This document shows, piece after piece, positions 16,344 to 25,060 of a stretch of 32,734 bases of DNA (position 1 is its first letter; the number at the start of each line of letters is the position of its first letter). Made by a program: the position numbers and the translations under genes. The notes below the pieces were generated by a model, which was given only the letters and a program-made list of their open reading frames with translations, was not told the origin of the DNA and did no database searches. The stretch lies in the NCBI RefSeq assembly GCF_001879695.1, contig NZ_MNBL01000070.1, positions 1-32,734 of the forward strand, read 5' to 3'. The DNA is from Nioella sediminis. GTDB lineage: Bacteria > Pseudomonadota > Alphaproteobacteria > Rhodobacterales > Rhodobacteraceae.

Positions 16344-16451
16344 ACCGATGAGTCGATGATCAACTAGTCTGCTTCGGGCTCAAAGCCGACATCCGCCTGG
16401 CGTGCGACGCCTCAAATAGCGCCCGCCTGTGATCTGGAGCATTCCGGGCAT

Positions 16452-16470
16452 GGGCGGCCCATAGCCGCCC
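16452..16470. terminator. hairpin between convergent genes
   Basis: GGGCGGC-CCATA-GCCGCCC forms a 7-bp GC stem just before the stop of the AsnC-domain gene, between convergent genes. No T-run follows on either strand, so termination is only a possibility. Confidence 0.35.
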
Positions 16471-16471
16471 T

Positions 16472-16708
16472 TCAGAACGCCTTAAAGGTCAGCGTGGTCA
16501 GCGTCCGCTCGATCCCCGGCACGTCGCAGAGGCGCTCGTTGATGTAGCGGCCTATGTCTTCGCCCTCGGGGATGATCAGCTTGACCAGCAGGTCATATTC
16601 GCCCGAGGTGGAGAAGAGCTCGGCATGGATCTCCTTCAGGACGATATTGAAGGCCACGTCATAGGTGGTGCCGGGTTTGCAACGGATCTGGACGAAAACG
16701 GTCTGCAT
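16472..16708 (-). CDS. stand-alone Lrp/AsnC effector-binding (RAM) domain protein
   Basis: This 78-residue protein consists only of the regulatory ligand-binding/oligomerisation domain of Lrp/AsnC regulators, without a helix-turn-helix. It begins MQTVFVQIRCKPGTTYDVAF and ends IERTLTTLTFKAF. I chose the internal ATG at 16708 because it starts the beta-strand of the domain and has AGGA 12 bases upstream. The longer frame adds 20 unrelated residues. Such proteins assemble as rings and may bind amino acids or modulate full-length Lrp proteins. It is divergent from the GlxA-type regulator. Confidence 0.85.
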   Translation of the reverse strand: MQTVFVQIRCKPGTTYDVAFNIVLKEIHAELFSTSGEYDLLVKLIIPEGEDIGRYINERLCDVPGIERTLTTLTFKAF

Positions 16709-16810
16709 TGGGGGAATCCTGCGAATGGGTCTGGCCCCAAGTTGACCCGTCTTTGGCGTCGGGATCAACCCGGACTATCCCGAAGCGGGGCAACGGGGTA
16801 GGGTCTGGCC

Positions 16811-17740
16811 ATGACCACGACGCTTCCCTATCGGTTCCTGCTGCTGCCCGGGTTCGACCTGGCCGCTTTGGGTGCGGCCTCGACCGTGCTAACCGAGGCG
16901 GGTGCGCATTTCCAGACCACGGCGCTGTCGGGCGCGTCGGTGCCGGGGGATAGCGGGGTGCATGTCGCCCATGGCGGGCCGGTGCCACCGATGGAACCGG
17001 GCGATGCGCTGGTGGTGTTCAGCGGGCTGGTCCTGTCGGACCTGGACCGGGAGGGCGCTTTGGCCGCTCTGCGCCGGGCGCGGCGGCAGGGCGGGCGGAT
17101 CTGGGCCGTTGGGGGCGGGGTCTGGCTCTTGGCTCAGCTTGACTTGCCGCAGGGGTTGGAGCTGTCGGTTAACCCCGATACGGCTGCCGCAATGGATGGG
17201 ATGCGCCGCAAACCGGCGCTGACCGATGCGCCCTTTGTCTGGACGCCGGAGATCGCTACCGCGCGGGCCGCCCATGTGGCGGCACTGATGCGCTATGATC
17301 TGGCGATTGACCGCGCCAGCGATGCCGATGCCGCGCCTTTGTCGCCCGCTGACAGGAATGCCGAGGCTGCGCGGTCGCAGTTGCTGCCGCTCGATGAACG
17401 CTACGCCACCCGGCACAAGGCGGTCGTCGCGGGGCTGCAGATCATGCGTGCGAACCTTTTCCGGCCTGTTTCTGTCGCGGCGCTGGCCCTGTCGCTTGGC
17501 CTGTCACAACGGCAGTTGGAACGGCTCTTTGAAAAGGAACTGGGGGACACGCCGGGACCGATCTATCGGGAAATGCGGCTGGAGGCGGCACGGATCGAGG
17601 TGCGGCAGGGTCGCCGCCCGATGCAGGAGATCGCCCATGATTTCGGCTTCACCTCGGGCAGTTTTTCCAAGACCTATCTGCGTCAGTTCGGGGTGACGCC
17701 CTCGACCGACCGGCGCGCGGCGATCGGCGGGACGGTTTGA
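16811..17740 (+). CDS. GlxA-type AraC-family transcriptional regulator
   Basis: This protein has 309 residues. The N-terminal 1-180 is a DJ-1/PfpI-like class I glutamine amidotransferase fold, and the C-terminal AraC double helix-turn-helix runs from about 215 to 300 (SVAALALSLGLSQRQLERLF, then MQEIAHDFGFTSGSFSKTYL). At the usual nucleophile elbow the sequence reads AVGGGVWLLA, with no cysteine, so the domain is a sensor without enzymatic activity, as expected for these regulators. The closest characterised relatives regulate carnitine or glycine betaine catabolism; the ligand here is unknown. The CaiB-like and enoyl-CoA hydratase-like genes downstream are the probable targets. Confidence 0.88.
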   Translation: MTTTLPYRFLLLPGFDLAALGAASTVLTEAGAHFQTTALSGASVPGDSGVHVAHGGPVPPMEPGDALVVFSGLVLSDLDREGALAALRRARRQGGRIWAVGGGVWLLAQLDLPQGLELSVNPDTAAAMDGMRRKPALTDAPFVWTPEIATARAAHVAALMRYDLAIDRASDADAAPLSPADRNAEAARSQLLPLDERYATRHKAVVAGLQIMRANLFRPVSVAALALSLGLSQRQLERLFEKELGDTPGPIYREMRLEAARIEVRQGRRPMQEIAHDFGFTSGSFSKTYLRQFGVTPSTDRRAAIGGTV

Positions 17741-17768
17741 CCGCTTGACCCTGTTGACCCGCCGGTCA
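17737..17768 (+). promoter_or_regulatory. TTGACC repeat cluster before the CoA-transferase-like gene
   Basis: TTGACC occurs three times in a row at 17737, 17745 and 17754, and the inverted form GGTCA follows at 17764-17768. The first copy overlaps the stop of the regulator gene and the cluster ends 26 bases before the next ATG. Spacing of 8-9 bases is not that of a standard promoter, so an operator for an AraC-type protein is plausible. Confidence 0.4.
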
Positions 17769-17794
17769 TGCTGGCCTCAAACACGGAGGACAGG

Positions 17795-18844
17795 ATGAGC
17801 GAGACAACGCGCGGCGGGCCACTGGCTGGCCTGAAAGTGGTGGAAATGGTGGGGCTTGGTCCCGGACCTTTCGCGGGGATGCTGCTGGCCGATATGGGGG
17901 CCGAGGTTGTGGGCATCGACCGGCCCGGCGGTGTCTCGATCAACCTGCCGCACGACATCTGCCGCCGGGGCAAACGGTTTATCGAACTGGACGTGAAATC
18001 CCGCGCGGGCCGTGCCGCCGTGCTGGACGAGATCCTGACTGCCGATGTGCTGATCGAAGGCAACCGCCCCGGCGTGATGGAACGTTTGGGGCTGGGGCCG
18101 GAGGATTGCTGGCAGGCCAACCCGCGCCTTGTTTATGGTCGCATGACCGGGTGGGGGCAGGAGGGGCCGCTTGCGCAGGCGGCCGGGCATGATCTGAACT
18201 ACATCGCCTTGGCGGGCGCCCTGCACCCGATGGGTGAGCCAGGCGCGCCGCCACCCGTTCCCATGAACCTTGTAGGCGACTACGGCGGGGGCGCGATGTT
18301 CCTGGCCTTTGGCGTGATGGCAGCCGTTTACGAGGCGCAGCGGTCAGGCAAGGGGCAGGTGGTCGATGCGGCCATGGTCGATGGGGCCTCTCTGATGATG
18401 AGCATGTTCCATTCCCTGCGCGCCTCGGGCTGGTGGGCGGAGGAGCGGGGGGCAAACTTCCTCGATGGCGGGGCGCATTTCTACGGCTGTTATGCCTGTT
18501 CGGACGGGTTGTTCGTCTCGGTGGGCGCGATTGAAAAGCCCTTCATGAAGGTGCTGGTCGAGAAGATGGGGCTGCCCGCTGACTGGCTCGATAGGCATAT
18601 GGACCGGGCCAGCTGGCCCGCGCTAAAGGCGGAACTGGCGGTGCTCTTTGCCACGCGTCCGCAAGCGGAGTGGTGCGACCTGCTGGAAGGATCAGACGCC
18701 TGTTTCGCCCCGGTCCTGCCGTTCTGGGAGGCGCCGGATCATCCACATGCCTTGGCGCGAAATGCATTCATTCGGCGCGAAAATGTGGTAGAACCAGCCC
18801 CCGCGCCGCGCTTTTCGCGGACGAAACCCGATTTGGCGAAATAG
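17795..18844 (+). CDS. CaiB/BaiF family protein, alpha-methylacyl-CoA racemase-like
   Basis: This is a 349-residue protein of the family III CoA-transferase fold. The start GLKVVEMVGLGPGPFAGMLL and the residues His132 (AGHDLNYIA), Asp162 (VGDYGGGA) and Glu247 (VGAIEKPF) match the alpha-methylacyl-CoA racemase acid/base set, so racemisation of 2-methylacyl-CoA esters is more likely than CoA transfer. The start is ATG 17795 with GGAGG eight bases upstream; ATG 17768 lies before that ribosome site and is rejected. The enoyl-CoA hydratase-like gene follows after 16 bases, suggesting branched-chain acyl-CoA breakdown. Confidence 0.88.
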   Translation: MSETTRGGPLAGLKVVEMVGLGPGPFAGMLLADMGAEVVGIDRPGGVSINLPHDICRRGKRFIELDVKSRAGRAAVLDEILTADVLIEGNRPGVMERLGLGPEDCWQANPRLVYGRMTGWGQEGPLAQAAGHDLNYIALAGALHPMGEPGAPPPVPMNLVGDYGGGAMFLAFGVMAAVYEAQRSGKGQVVDAAMVDGASLMMSMFHSLRASGWWAEERGANFLDGGAHFYGCYACSDGLFVSVGAIEKPFMKVLVEKMGLPADWLDRHMDRASWPALKAELAVLFATRPQAEWCDLLEGSDACFAPVLPFWEAPDHPHALARNAFIRRENVVEPAPAPRFSRTKPDLAK

Positions 18845-18860
18845 ATATGAAGGAGATTTG

Positions 18861-19601
18861 ATGACCAGAATTCTTTGCGAAACGTTTGATACTTATGCGA
18901 TTTTGACACTTAACAGACCTGCGCGCCGTAATGTTCTGGGCACGCAGACTGCCTTGGACCTCCAGACCCATCTGGCCGCTTTGGCCGAAGACAACACCAT
19001 CCGTTCGGTCATTCTGACTGGGGCCGGAAAAGGCTTTTGTGCGGGCAGCGACCTGCGGGAACTTGCAGCGCTCGACCGGGACGGGCGAGTGGCACATGAG
19101 GCGGCGACGGCCGCTGCGGTAAGGGCGATTTCGGCCCATCCCGTTCCGGTCATCGCGGCGGTGGAGGGCCACGCCCTTGGCGGCGGCTTCGTTCTGGCCA
19201 CGGCCTGCGATCTGGTGGTGACCGGGCGTTCGGCCAGATGGGCGATGCCGGAAGTGCCCAAGGGGTTCTTCCCGCCCTGGGGCATGGCACCCTTGTTGGC
19301 GCGGGTTGGTCCGGCGCGGGCAAAGCTGATCGTGTTGGGCATCGAAGAGTTCAACGGCGAAGATGCGGTGAAGGCCGGGGTGGCTGATCAGCTGACCTGG
19401 GATGAAAAGGCGCTGGAGTCTGCCAAGGGAGCGGCCATGCGCATTGCCATGCTGCCAGACAGCGCCGCGCGCAAGGTGAAGCGCTTTTTCGGTCCCGATA
19501 TGGCCGCGCAGGCCGAGGCGATGGATGCGGAGGCGAGCGCGCTTTTTGCCGAGGATTGCGATGGCCCCGCCGCGCAGGACACGTTCCGCAGGTTCCGCTG
19601 A
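18861..19601 (+). CDS. enoyl-CoA hydratase/isomerase family protein
   Basis: This is a 246-residue crotonase-fold protein. The oxyanion-hole segments are GAGKGFCAGSDL (about 54-65) and GHALGGGFVL (about 102-111). In hydratases two glutamates act, one in GGGCEL and one in PE. Here the first is replaced (GGGFVL has Val), while the second is kept in MPEVPKG. An isomerase or another crotonase reaction is therefore more likely than classic hydration. AGGAG five bases before ATG 18861 fixes the start; TTG 18858 is ignored. The gene's first 60 bases are AT-rich compared with flanks. Confidence 0.88.
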   Translation: MTRILCETFDTYAILTLNRPARRNVLGTQTALDLQTHLAALAEDNTIRSVILTGAGKGFCAGSDLRELAALDRDGRVAHEAATAAAVRAISAHPVPVIAAVEGHALGGGFVLATACDLVVTGRSARWAMPEVPKGFFPPWGMAPLLARVGPARAKLIVLGIEEFNGEDAVKAGVADQLTWDEKALESAKGAAMRIAMLPDSAARKVKRFFGPDMAAQAEAMDAEASALFAEDCDGPAAQDTFRRFR

Positions 19602-19693
19602 CCTGCAACCGGGGAGTCATGTCGTCCCGCGCGGGCCTGTCTCATGCCTTTAAGCCAGACATGGGGCCTGTGGCGAACCGGGTCACGGACCGC

Positions 19694-19726
19694 GGCCAGC
19701 CTGGATCGCTCGCGTTCGCGCTGGCC
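19694..19726. terminator. inverted repeat between convergent genes
   Basis: GGCCAGC (19694-19700) pairs with GCTGGCC (19720-19726) across a 19-base loop in the 144-base gap between convergent genes. No T-run follows. The gap holds no other feature I can support. Confidence 0.25.
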
Positions 19727-19745
19727 ATCCCCCGCGCAGCTTCGC

Positions 19746-20972
19746 TCAGTTCACCACCCGTTGCGCGACGGCATGCCCCTCGGACAGGGCCGCCGAGGGG
19801 TAGAGGATGACGATCTCATCCTCTGACAGGCCGGACAGAACCTCTGCCTCGATGCCATTATTGTGGCCGATTTCGACCGGGCGGGTGGTGGCTGTGCCGT
19901 TTTCCACCACGAAGACGGCCCATCCACCAGCCGCCCGGAACAGCGCGGCCGAGGGCACGATCAGCGCGCTATCGTCTTCCCAGACGACAATGCGCAATTC
20001 AACGCGAAAGCCATGCCCCAACCCTTCCCGGTCCTCGCCCGGACCGGTGAAATCTATCAGCACATTCACGCGCTGTTCCTGCACCCCGAGCGCCGAATAA
20101 TGCGTGGTGCCGAACGGGTCGATCCGGGTCACGACACCGGGCAGGGGAACCGGCTGGCCCCAGTTTTCGATGATCACCCGGTCGCCAGGGCTGACCTGAA
20201 CCGCATCGGTGGAGAGCAGCGCCACGGTCACCGCCAGATCGCCCTCGATATTGCCGATTTCCATGATCGGCGTACCCGCGCCAAGGGTGGTTTCGCTTTG
20301 CTGGATCACTTGCAGAATGGTGCCATCGGCGGGCGCCATCAGTGGAATCGCGTGGTCGTCATTGGCGATTGCGCCCCACAGCCCCTGATCGTCAAAGCTG
20401 ATCAGGCGGGCCTGCGCGATGTCGAGATCGGCCTCGCGCATGGCAATCGCGGCCTCGGCGGTGTCGACGGTGGCATCGGCGGCGCGGGCAGCGCGCTGTG
20501 CGCGTTCCAGCGCGGCGGCGCTGACGGTGCCGCTTTCGGCCAGCGTTTCCGTGCGCTCCAGATCGGCCTGCGCCAGATCCTGTTCGGCGAGCGCCGCGTT
20601 GCGGTCGGCCTGCGCCACGCGAAGCGCGGCCTCGGCGGCAGCGACGGCGGCGCGGGCCTGTTCGCGCGAGGAAATGTCCAAAGCGGCGGGGTTCAGCGGT
20701 TCCATCACCGCGACCTGTGTTTCGGCGCGCGTTACGGGATCGCCCGGCTCCACCTCGACCCGCAGCAGCCGTCCGGCCACGGGGGTCGAGACGACATAGG
20801 CGTCGCGCACCTGCGTGCGGCCCTCCTCGTCGATGGTCTGCATCATCGCCCCGCGCGTGACGGTGCCGAAATCCACCAACGTCGGTTGCGGCCAGAAGGC
20901 AGCGGTCAGGGCGGCAGCGACAATGACAATCGCGCCAAGGGTGAGGGGCAATCTGGAACGTCTGCGGGCCAT
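19746..20972 (-). CDS. HlyD-family periplasmic adaptor of an ABC exporter
   Basis: This 408-residue membrane-fusion protein has an N-terminal anchor helix (about 9-27) after a basic MARRRSR start. A split lipoyl/biotinyl domain flanks a long alanine-rich coiled coil (about 100-195), and a beta-barrel and membrane-proximal domain follow. It would link the inner-membrane permease to an outer-membrane channel, which is not encoded here. It begins six bases after the permease stop and is the last of three genes. The exported substrate is unknown. Confidence 0.9.
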   Translation of the reverse strand: MARRRSRLPLTLGAIVIVAAALTAAFWPQPTLVDFGTVTRGAMMQTIDEEGRTQVRDAYVVSTPVAGRLLRVEVEPGDPVTRAETQVAVMEPLNPAALDISSREQARAAVAAAEAALRVAQADRNAALAEQDLAQADLERTETLAESGTVSAAALERAQRAARAADATVDTAEAAIAMREADLDIAQARLISFDDQGLWGAIANDDHAIPLMAPADGTILQVIQQSETTLGAGTPIMEIGNIEGDLAVTVALLSTDAVQVSPGDRVIIENWGQPVPLPGVVTRIDPFGTTHYSALGVQEQRVNVLIDFTGPGEDREGLGHGFRVELRIVVWEDDSALIVPSAALFRAAGGWAVFVVENGTATTRPVEIGHNNGIEAEVLSGLSEDEIVILYPSAALSEGHAVAQRVVN

Positions 20973-20978
20973 CTGGAA

Positions 20979-23345
20979 TTACTCCCTCGTTTTCAGGGCC
21001 AGGACAAGATCGGCCTTGTCGATCTGGCGTTTGACCATCCAGCCGGAGAAGGCGGCCGAGGCCAGCACGGCAACGGCTGCCGTGCCGATGGAACTGGGGT
21101 CGGGATAGGCGGAGACCTGGTAGATGTCGTTGGAAAAGGCCTCGCTGACCGCCCAGGCCAGACCGAAGCCGAAACCGGATCCGATGGGGATCGCCAGCAG
21201 GGTGACGACGACCAGTTCACCAAGCAGAACGAAGCTGACCTCGGCGCGGGTGAAGCCCACCACCCGCAGGCTGGCAAGATCGCGGGCGCGTTCGGCATAG
21301 GCGATGCGCGCGGCGTTGTAGACCACGCCGAAGGTGATCACGCCCGCAATGAAGGCCATGACGTAGCGCACTGCGCCCGCGCCGGTATCCATGATCCGCT
21401 GAAACGCGTCGCGGCTGTCGGATTTCAGGCTGACCCCGGCGATGGTGGGTATGTCGTTCAGCCGCTCATAGAGACCGTCGGCCTGATTGGCGTCGATCCT
21501 GAGATACGCGCCGCTGATCCGCCCCGGCTCACCGATCGCGCGGTTCATGGCGGTCAGTTCCATATAGGCAGGCGCGCCCATACGGGTTTCGGCGATGCCG
21601 ACAACGGGCAGGTCCAGGACGTCCTGCCGCCCCTGCCGCATTTCGACGGTCAGCCGGTCGCCCGGTTCGATATGCAGGATCCGGGCCAGAGCCGCGCCCA
21701 GGATCACGCCGTCCTCGCGCATGGCAATCTCTCGGTCCTCGTTGTCGAGCGCCCGGAACAGGCGCGCATCCGGCACCAGACCCGACAGCGCGCCCTGATA
21801 GCTGTGCAGCCCGTTGCGGAAAACCACCGGGACATGGCGGATCGGTTCCACCTCGATTACGCCTTGCATCCGTTGCAGGGCGAAGATGGCGTCTTCGCTG
21901 ACCGCATGGGTGAAGCTGACATTGAGGTCGGAGCGGTCGGCCACCAAAAACGTGTGCTCGATGGTGCCGTCGAAACTGGCCATGAGCGAGATCATCGCCA
22001 CCGACAGCCCCATGCCGCAGGCGATGCCCACGGTGCTGCCGGCCATGCGGATCGGCTGACGGGTGATCCGGCGCAGCACCATGCGCGAGGGTTGGTCGAG
22101 AAACCGGTTGAAGGCCGCGCCGATGCGCCCGGTGCGCGAATAATCGGGCGGGGCAGGGGGGCGCATGGCGGCGGCGGGCGTCAGGCGGAAGACGCGCGCC
22201 AGCACCATCAGCCCGCCAAGCGAAGCCACCAGCATCGACAGGCCCACGCCCCAGATGATCGCAGCCGGGTCGACGCGGAAGACCAGGAAGGGGAACTTGT
22301 AGAACTCCAGATAGACCTGCACCTGCAAGCGGCCTGCGAGGATGCCCAGTAGCGCCCCGATCACGGCCCCGCCACCGGCAATGACCAGCACCATGCGCAG
22401 GTAATGCAGCGCGACCTCCCGGTCAGTATAGCCGAAGGCTTTCATCAGCCCGATTTCCTCGCGCTCGGACTGGATGATGCGGCTCATGACGATATAGAGC
22501 AGGAAGGCCGCGACCCCGAGGAAGATGGGCGGGACCGATTTCGATGTGGCGCGCAGGCCCGCTATTTCCTCGGTCACGAAGCGGTCGGACCCGTGATCCT
22601 CCAGCCCGTAGGCCCCGAGCCCGCCGTAGGGGTCGAGGATACGGTCGACGGCGGCCAGAACCTCGGCCTCCCGTGCGCTGCGGCCAAGAGTCAGAAGTGC
22701 CTCGTTGAACGCGCCTGCCATGTCATAGGCGGCAGAAAGGGAGGATCGGCTCATCCAGATCACGCCGAAACGGGCATCGTCTGGAATGATCTCGCCCGGC
22801 GCGGCGACATAGAGAAATTCGGGGCCCTGAGCGAGGCCCACGATGCGGAAATGCCGCCGCGCGCCGTTCATGGTGGCGGACAGGGTGTCGCCAGGATGCA
22901 GGTCATGGGCGCGGGCAAAGCTTTCCAGCAGCAGAATCTCATCCTCCTGCCGCGTGTCCAGATGACGGCCATCGACCAGCAGGTAGCCGTTGACCGGAGG
23001 CTCGCCCCGGTCGGGAACGGATATCGCCTGCGCCTGCACCGGCAGGGTGCGGTTTTCCACGTCGATGAGCGCGCTGCCCGTCACCCGGCCATAGGCGGCG
23101 GTGACGCCGGGGATTTCCGCCAGACGCTCGATCAGATGGTTGGGCGCGCGGGCGGCAGGGGCAAACACCTGCGCCATGCGGTAGCGGTCATAGTAGGCGT
23201 CGCGGGTTTCCTGAAGCGATGTGACCAAACCGGTCTGCATGACCAGCAGCAGCACACCCACGGCAATCACGGCGGCAATCGCGGCGGCCTGTCCCTTCAT
23301 GTGCCACAGGTCGCGCCAGAGCTTATGGGTCAGCGGGCCTACCAA
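20979..23345 (-). CDS. ABC transporter permease with two FtsX domains
   Basis: This protein has 788 residues. An N-terminal helix (about 18-38) is followed by a large periplasmic domain (about 40-255), three helices with the first FtsX unit ([20 protein letters not shown], near 290), a second single helix (about 430-455), a second periplasmic domain, and a final FtsX unit ([20 protein letters not shown], near 690). The internal duplication puts it in the YbbP/LolCE-like group, not the single-unit DevC/MacB type. The start is TTG at 23345, overlapping the ATPase stop by seven bases and preceded by AAGGACATCC. The next ATG would remove the first 15 residues. Confidence 0.88.
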   Translation of the reverse strand: MVGPLTHKLWRDLWHMKGQAAAIAAVIAVGVLLLVMQTGLVTSLQETRDAYYDRYRMAQVFAPAARAPNHLIERLAEIPGVTAAYGRVTGSALIDVENRTLPVQAQAISVPDRGEPPVNGYLLVDGRHLDTRQEDEILLLESFARAHDLHPGDTLSATMNGARRHFRIVGLAQGPEFLYVAAPGEIIPDDARFGVIWMSRSSLSAAYDMAGAFNEALLTLGRSAREAEVLAAVDRILDPYGGLGAYGLEDHGSDRFVTEEIAGLRATSKSVPPIFLGVAAFLLYIVMSRIIQSEREEIGLMKAFGYTDREVALHYLRMVLVIAGGGAVIGALLGILAGRLQVQVYLEFYKFPFLVFRVDPAAIIWGVGLSMLVASLGGLMVLARVFRLTPAAAMRPPAPPDYSRTGRIGAAFNRFLDQPSRMVLRRITRQPIRMAGSTVGIACGMGLSVAMISLMASFDGTIEHTFLVADRSDLNVSFTHAVSEDAIFALQRMQGVIEVEPIRHVPVVFRNGLHSYQGALSGLVPDARLFRALDNEDREIAMREDGVILGAALARILHIEPGDRLTVEMRQGRQDVLDLPVVGIAETRMGAPAYMELTAMNRAIGEPGRISGAYLRIDANQADGLYERLNDIPTIAGVSLKSDSRDAFQRIMDTGAGAVRYVMAFIAGVITFGVVYNAARIAYAERARDLASLRVVGFTRAEVSFVLLGELVVVTLLAIPIGSGFGFGLAWAVSEAFSNDIYQVSAYPDPSSIGTAAVAVLASAAFSGWMVKRQIDKADLVLALKTRE

Positions 23346-24073
23346 TGGATGTCCTTCGGGTCGAGCTTGGTGTCATTGACCGTCACGTCACGGATCGCGC
23401 CATCGGCGAAACTGATGATCCGGTCGGCCATCGCCCCGGTTGCTGCCGCATGGGTGACGATCAGCACCGTGGTGCCCAGTTCCTCATTCACATCGCGCAG
23501 CACCCGCAGCACCTCTCGCCCGGTGGTGGAATCGAGCGCGCCCGTCGGTTCATCACAAAGCAGCACCGTGGGGCGTTTGGAGATCGCGCGGGCAATCGCC
23601 ACCCGCTGCTGTTCTCCGCCCGAAAGCTGCGCGGGGAAATGGGTGATGCGGTCGGTCAGTCCGACCAGCGACAGCGCCTCGGACGGGGCCATCGGATCGC
23701 GGGCAATCTCGGTCACCAGTTCCACGTTTTCCTCGGCGGTCAGCGAGGGCATCAGGTTGTAGAACTGAAAGACGAAGCCCACATGGTTGCGCCGGTACTG
23801 GGTCAGTTGCCGGTCGCTCATCGCTGTCAGATCCTCCTGCCCGAAAAACGCCTGCCCCTCGCTGGCGCTGTCCAACCCGCCGAGAATATTGAGCAGCGTC
23901 GACTTCCCGGACCCGGACGGCCCGAGCAGCACCACGAACTCCCCCGCCGGAATGGTCAGGTCCACACCGCGCAGCGCGTGAACGGCGGCCTCTCCCTCGC
24001 CATAGGTCTTGGTGAGATTCCGCGTCTCGAATGCCGCGTGTCCCGCCGCTATTGTGCGTCTTGAGATAGCCAT
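23339..24073 (-). CDS. ABC transporter ATP-binding protein, LolD/MacB-type
   Basis: This 244-residue ATPase has Walker [10 protein letters not shown] (51-59), a Q-loop in [15 protein letters not shown] (103-116), signature LSGGEQQR (150-157) and Walker [12 protein letters not shown] (171-181). The NLMP and TGALD features mark the LolD/MacB class that powers mechanotransmission-type FtsX permeases. It is the first gene of the exporter operon. Its 141-base upstream region contains an FNR-type box 36 bases before the ATG and is shared with the divergent Crp/Fnr gene. Confidence 0.93.
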   Translation of the reverse strand: MAISRRTIAAGHAAFETRNLTKTYGEGEAAVHALRGVDLTIPAGEFVVLLGPSGSGKSTLLNILGGLDSASEGQAFFGQEDLTAMSDRQLTQYRRNHVGFVFQFYNLMPSLTAEENVELVTEIARDPMAPSEALSLVGLTDRITHFPAQLSGGEQQRVAIARAISKRPTVLLCDEPTGALDSTTGREVLRVLRDVNEELGTTVLIVTHAAATGAMADRIISFADGAIRDVTVNDTKLDPKDIHW

Positions 24074-24108
24074 GCTGCACCGTTATCTGAGAAGGCGTCC
24101 CTTCCGCT

Positions 24109-24122
24109 TTGACTATGATCAA
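24109..24122. promoter_or_regulatory. FNR-type binding site in divergent region
   Basis: TTGAC-TATG-ATCAA (24109-24122) matches the Fnr consensus TTGAT-N4-ATCAA at nine of ten positions. It lies 36 bases from the ABC ATPase start and 93 from the Crp/Fnr start, so it could serve either gene. Confidence 0.6.
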
Positions 24123-24214
24123 GCCGGGACGCCAATGCCACCCTGTCCTCCGGGCTTGACGCCGCGTTCCGGGGGCGCAGGATTGGCGCGGTCAATAATG
24201 GAAGGCCCGATGTG

Positions 24215-24880
24215 ATGAGCGAAGACTGGATTTCCCGCTTTCAGGGGCTGTCGCGGCTGCCCGAGCGCATCCGGGGCATTCTGGATGCCCGCTCCACCGT
24301 TATCAGGATGCCCAAGGGCACGGTGATCTTCGGCCCCGGAAATTCGCCCGAGAACCTGCTGTTCCTTCTGGATGGCACCGTACGCGTGCAGCAACTTGCG
24401 GAAAACGGTCGGGAGATCGTGCTTTACCGAGTACAGGCGGGCGAAAGCTGCGTCATGACCACCGCCTGCCTGCTGGCCTATGAGGATTACAGCGCCGAGG
24501 GCGTGGCCGAGACCGATATCAAGGCCGCCGCGATCCCGCGCGCCGTGTTCGACGATCTGATTTCCCAGTCGAAAGAATTTCGCACCTTCGTCTTTTCCGC
24601 CTATTCCAAGCGCATCACCGACCTGTTTCACGTCATCGAGGACATCGCCTTTCAGCGCATGGATATCCGGCTGGCCCAAAAGCTGCTGGACCTGAAACAG
24701 GGCGACACGGTCAAGGCCACGCACCAGCAGCTGGCGGCGGAACTTGGCACCGCCCGCGAGGTGATCTCTCGCCAGTTGTCCGAATTCCAGCGCCGCGACT
24801 GGATCAAGCAGACCCGAGGCAACGTGGAATTGCTGGACGAGGCGAGCATTGCGAAACTGGCGCAGTCCGAGACCTCCTGA
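24215..24880 (+). CDS. Crp/Fnr-family transcriptional regulator
   Basis: This 221-residue regulator has a cupin-type sensor domain (about 25-115), a long dimer helix and a C-terminal winged helix (THQQLAAELGTAREVISRQL, about 169-188). It lacks the N-terminal cysteine cluster of Fnr, so it is not an iron-sulfur oxygen sensor. Two cysteines sit close together in the sensor domain, Cys79 and Cys85 (ESCVMTTACLL), which could sense thiols or sulfane sulfur. The recognition-helix residues support an Fnr-like site, and one lies in the upstream region. ATG 24215 is preferred over GTG 24212; GGAAGG lies about ten bases upstream. Confidence 0.9.
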   Translation: MSEDWISRFQGLSRLPERIRGILDARSTVIRMPKGTVIFGPGNSPENLLFLLDGTVRVQQLAENGREIVLYRVQAGESCVMTTACLLAYEDYSAEGVAETDIKAAAIPRAVFDDLISQSKEFRTFVFSAYSKRITDLFHVIEDIAFQRMDIRLAQKLLDLKQGDTVKATHQQLAAELGTAREVISRQLSEFQRRDWIKQTRGNVELLDEASIAKLAQSETS

Positions 24881-25060
24881 TCATTGTCGGATGCAGGGGG
24901 ACCCGTAAGCAATGCGCGATGCCCGGCTGCCAGCGGCAGGGGAGCGACCAGCCACCACATGCGCGGTATCTTGAAGCGCGGGGCGTCCTGTGAGACTCTC
25001 CTGTTTTTGACCCCAAACGCATTTCAATAGCGCAACAGGCCCAGATAAGATGAGGTCCCT

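Noticed and set aside
19776-19800. CCCCTCGG/CCGAGGGG inverted repeat as a terminator
   Set aside because: It lies inside the last codons of the adaptor gene and before its stop in the minus direction, so it is more likely coding.
19863-22352. 829-residue open frame on the plus strand
   Set aside because: It is antisense to the adaptor and permease genes, rich in His, Gly and Asp from reverse-frame codon bias, with no recognisable domain.
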